Positions 62,049 to 64,000 of a stretch of 64,000 bases of DNA are shown in pieces (the first letter of the stretch is position 1; each line of letters opens with the position of its first letter). Location of the stretch: positions 1-64,000 of the forward strand of contig WNZI01000004.1 in assembly GCA_009728235.1 (NCBI GenBank), written 5' to 3'. A model generated the notes under the pieces. The model had not been told where the DNA came from and did no database searches. It saw nothing but the letters and a program-made list of their open reading frames with translations. Both the position numbers and the translations under genes were made by a program. Origin of the DNA: Vibrio cholerae. GTDB lineage: Bacteria > Actinomycetota > Actinomycetes > Actinomycetales > Micrococcaceae.

Positions 62049-64000
62049 CTAGCGGCTCACGCGCGCCTTTCCTGCCTTCCTGCCCTTCTTGGCCTTCTTC
62101 TCCCTGGCTGCCCGGGCCAGGAGGGTCTTCTCGTCGATCGGGGCTCCGCTGCTGGCACGACGACGTCGCGTGTACTCAGCGGCTTCCTCCTGGCGCTGCT
62201 GCTCGGCTCCGGTCGCGATGGCGGAGCGGAGGTGCTCCGGGCCGTACCCGAAAGCCTCCACGAGGTCGAGGGCGTGCGGGCTGATCTTCACCAGCAGCCG
62301 GTTGATGTAGCCGTCCAGGGTCCGCGCCCGCTGCGACGAGAGGCGTCCGTTCATGAGGAACCAGGCCAGGTCTTTCTCGATCAGGCACAGGCCGAACAGG
62401 TCACGGAGGCGGGTGAGGACCTCGCGCGTACCGGGATCCTTGATGCCCCTGAGCCCGCGCGTGAACGCCTCCCACTGCAGGAGTTCCGCGTGGGCCCGGG
62501 CCACCTCGATGAGCTCGTTCTGGTGCTCGTTGAACAGGGCCGCCGATTTGTCCTGCGGCATCCCCTTCGCCCCGCGCAGCACGGCGGCGAGGTCGGCCAC
62601 ACGTGACTGCACACGGTCCGACAGCAGTTCGTGCTGTGTGTCCTCGTCGCGGAGTGCAATGGCGGACTTCTTGCCCGAGCCCGAGTCCGCGACGGCCTGG
62701 GCCACACGGCGCAGCCCCGAGCGGTGCAGCGTCCTCCCCGCGGCCTGCGAGACGGCGTAGCGCGCCAGGACGCCGAAGTCGACGCCCTTGAACTCCTTCG
62801 CGTAGTCCGTGAGAAGGCGCTTGGCGACGAGTTGCAGGAGGACGGTGTTGTCGCCCTCGAACGTCACGTACACATCGAGATCCGCCCGCAGCGACGCGAA
62901 GCGGTTCTCGATCAGGAAGCCCTGGCCGCCCGTCGCCTCGCGGCACTCCTGCAGGGTGTCGAGTGCCAGCCAGGTGCTCAGGGGCTTGAAGGCTGCGGCG
63001 AGGGTCTCGAGGTCCTGGCGATCCTCGTCGGTGTCGTGCGCGCCCGAGAAGACGTCGTCGAACTTCTCGAGGAGTTCCTCGTGCGCGAACGAGGCCGCAT
63101 AGGTCGCAGCGAGGCGGGGCAGCAGTCGGCGCTGGTGGCGCTGGTAGTCCATCAGCACCTCCTCCCGCAGGTCCGAGGACGCGTTGAACTGGCGGCGCTG
63201 GGTGGAGTAGGTGATGGCCGCGGTCAGGGCGAGCTTGCTCGCTGCGACGGCGGCGCCGTCGAGCGAGACGCGTCCCTGCACCAGGGTGCCGAGCATCGTG
63301 AAGAAGCGGCGCCCGGGAGAGGCGATCGTCGACGAGTAGGTGCCGTCCTCGGCTACGTCGCCGTAGCGGTTCAGCAGGTTGGTCCGCGGGACACGGACAC
63401 CGCTGAAGTGCAGCCGTCCGTTGTCGATGCCGTTGAGGCCACCCTTGATGCCGTCGTCCTCGCCACCCACGCCGGGCCGGAACTCGCCGCGCTCGTCGCG
63501 CAGCTCTACGTAGAACCCGTGCACACCGTGGTTGACGCCTTTGGTGACCAGTTGCGCGAACACCACGGCGGCCCGGCCGTCGATGGCCCCGTTGCCGATG
63601 TAGTCCTTCCACGCCGCCCGGAACGGCGTGTCGATGACGAACTCGTCGGTGGCTGGATCGAAGGTCGCTGTCGTGGCGATACTGGCGACGTCGCTGCCAT
63701 GGCCGGTCTCCGTCATCGCGAAGCAGCCGGGGATCTCCATGTTCATGATCCCGGGAAGCCAGGCCTGGTGATGCTTCTCCGTACCCAGGTGCATGACCGC
63801 GGAACCAAACAGGCCCCACTGGACCCCCGCCTTGATCTGGAGCGACGGATCGGCGACCACGAGTTCCTCGAAGCCTGCGACGTTTCCACCGTGATCGCCG
63901 TCGCCGCCGAAGGCTTCGGGAAACGCGCGGTGGACAGCCTTCTGTTCCACCAGGTAGTGCAGCTGGTCGAAGCAGCGGCGGCGGTGGTCGTGGTGGGTGA
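62049..64000 (-). CDS. Acyl-CoA oxidase/dehydrogenase family protein (N-terminus outside window)
   Basis: The frame runs off the window end; about 650 residues are visible. It is a large acyl-CoA oxidase-type flavoenzyme: FAMTETGHGSDV is the flavin and substrate loop, then GRAAVVFAQLV, the FSGVRVPRTNLLNRYGDV stretch, TYSTQRRQF, and EATGGQGFLIENR. A second C-terminal helical domain follows, as in peroxisomal Acox proteins, and the tail is a Lys/Arg-rich segment (REKKAKKGRKAGKARVSR). It would carry out the first oxidation of fatty acyl-CoA. Oxidase versus dehydrogenase activity cannot be settled from sequence alone. Confidence 0.92.
   Translation of the reverse strand, partial: THHDHRRRCFDQLHYLVEQKAVHRAFPEAFGGDGDHGGNVAGFEELVVADPSLQIKAGVQWGLFGSAVMHLGTEKHHQAWLPGIMNMEIPGCFAMTETGHGSDVASIATTATFDPATDEFVIDTPFRAAWKDYIGNGAIDGRAAVVFAQLVTKGVNHGVHGFYVELRDERGEFRPGVGGEDDGIKGGLNGIDNGRLHFSGVRVPRTNLLNRYGDVAEDGTYSSTIASPGRRFFTMLGTLVQGRVSLDGAAVAASKLALTAAITYSTQRRQFNASSDLREEVLMDYQRHQRRLLPRLAATYAASFAHEELLEKFDDVFSGAHDTDEDRQDLETLAAAFKPLSTWLALDTLQECREATGGQGFLIENRFASLRADLDVYVTFEGDNTVLLQLVAKRLLTDYAKEFKGVDFGVLARYAVSQAAGRTLHRSGLRRVAQAVADSGSGKKSAIALRDEDTQHELLSDRVQSRVADLAAVLRGAKGMPQDKSAALFNEHQNELIEVARAHAELLQWEAFTRGLRGIKDPGTREVLTRLRDLFGLCLIEKDLAWFLMNGRLSSQRARTLDGYINRLLVKISPHALDLVEAFGYGPEHLRSAIATGAEQQRQEEAAEYTRRRRASSGAPIDEKTLLARAAREKKAKKGRKAGKARVSR

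Overview
The window is a stretch of actinobacterial core chromosome. GC content is high, GTG starts are frequent, and the gene order is the one familiar from Micrococcaceae (Arthrobacter and relatives): uvrB, uvrA, uvrC-rapZ-yvcK-whiA, gap-pgk-tpiA-secG, then pgl-opcA-zwf-pgi-tal-tkt beside ctaB/ctaA, and the suf operon. No mobile element, phage, CRISPR array, rRNA or tRNA gene was recognised.

Layout. 1-10 kb: tail of coaE, uvrB, a TerC-family membrane protein behind a manganese (yybP-ykoY) riboswitch, a frameshifted proline iminopeptidase, a GNAT acetyltransferase, a large Ski2-like helicase, a deletion remnant of trans-aconitate methyltransferase, a frameshifted MBL-fold hydrolase and a small GntR regulator. 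10-20 kb: uvrA (with a LexA-like site), a HAD phosphatase, an acyltransferase, uvrC, rapZ, yvcK, whiA and sodA. 20-33 kb: lower glycolysis and secG on the plus strand, then the pentose-phosphate cluster on the minus strand reading tkt to pgl. 33-38 kb: heme O and heme A synthesis around a DapA-like lyase, and an ABC-2 exporter. 38-43 kb: sufR-sufB-sufD-Rieske-sufC-sufT. 43-47 kb: a bioYMN-type ECF biotin transporter and an ABC-F protein. 47-49 kb is the least ordinary part: an HPt-like protein without its histidine, a decayed acetyltransferase, an unknown protein and a palindrome. 49-64 kb: SURF1, a Cys/His mini-protein, DUF3099, fabG plus a second SDR, serB, an ABC ATPase, a SpoU methyltransferase, rpmE2, a lipoate ligase, pepN, divergent glgC/glgA and a partial acyl-CoA oxidase.

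How the genes work together. The three uvr genes encode the complete UvrABC excision nuclease. The pgl-tkt block supplies NADPH (with OpcA as the G6PDH assembly factor) and links to the gap-pgk-tpiA block. ctaB, ctaA and SURF1 all serve cytochrome oxidase maturation. suf builds Fe-S clusters, and the lipoate ligase and biotin transporter supply other cofactors.

Two features cut across the window. First, six genes carry one apparent single-base indel each, mostly in short G/C runs: pip, the tam remnant, the MBL hydrolase, sufD, SURF1 and glgA. Because sufD and glgA are among them, base-calling error is the leading explanation. Second, many genes have a TAnnnT hexamer ending 6-8 nt before the start codon, which points to leaderless transcription. 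I found no convincing new multi-gene system; the best leads are the 47-49 kb patch, the suf promoter region and the FabI-like SDR next to fabG.
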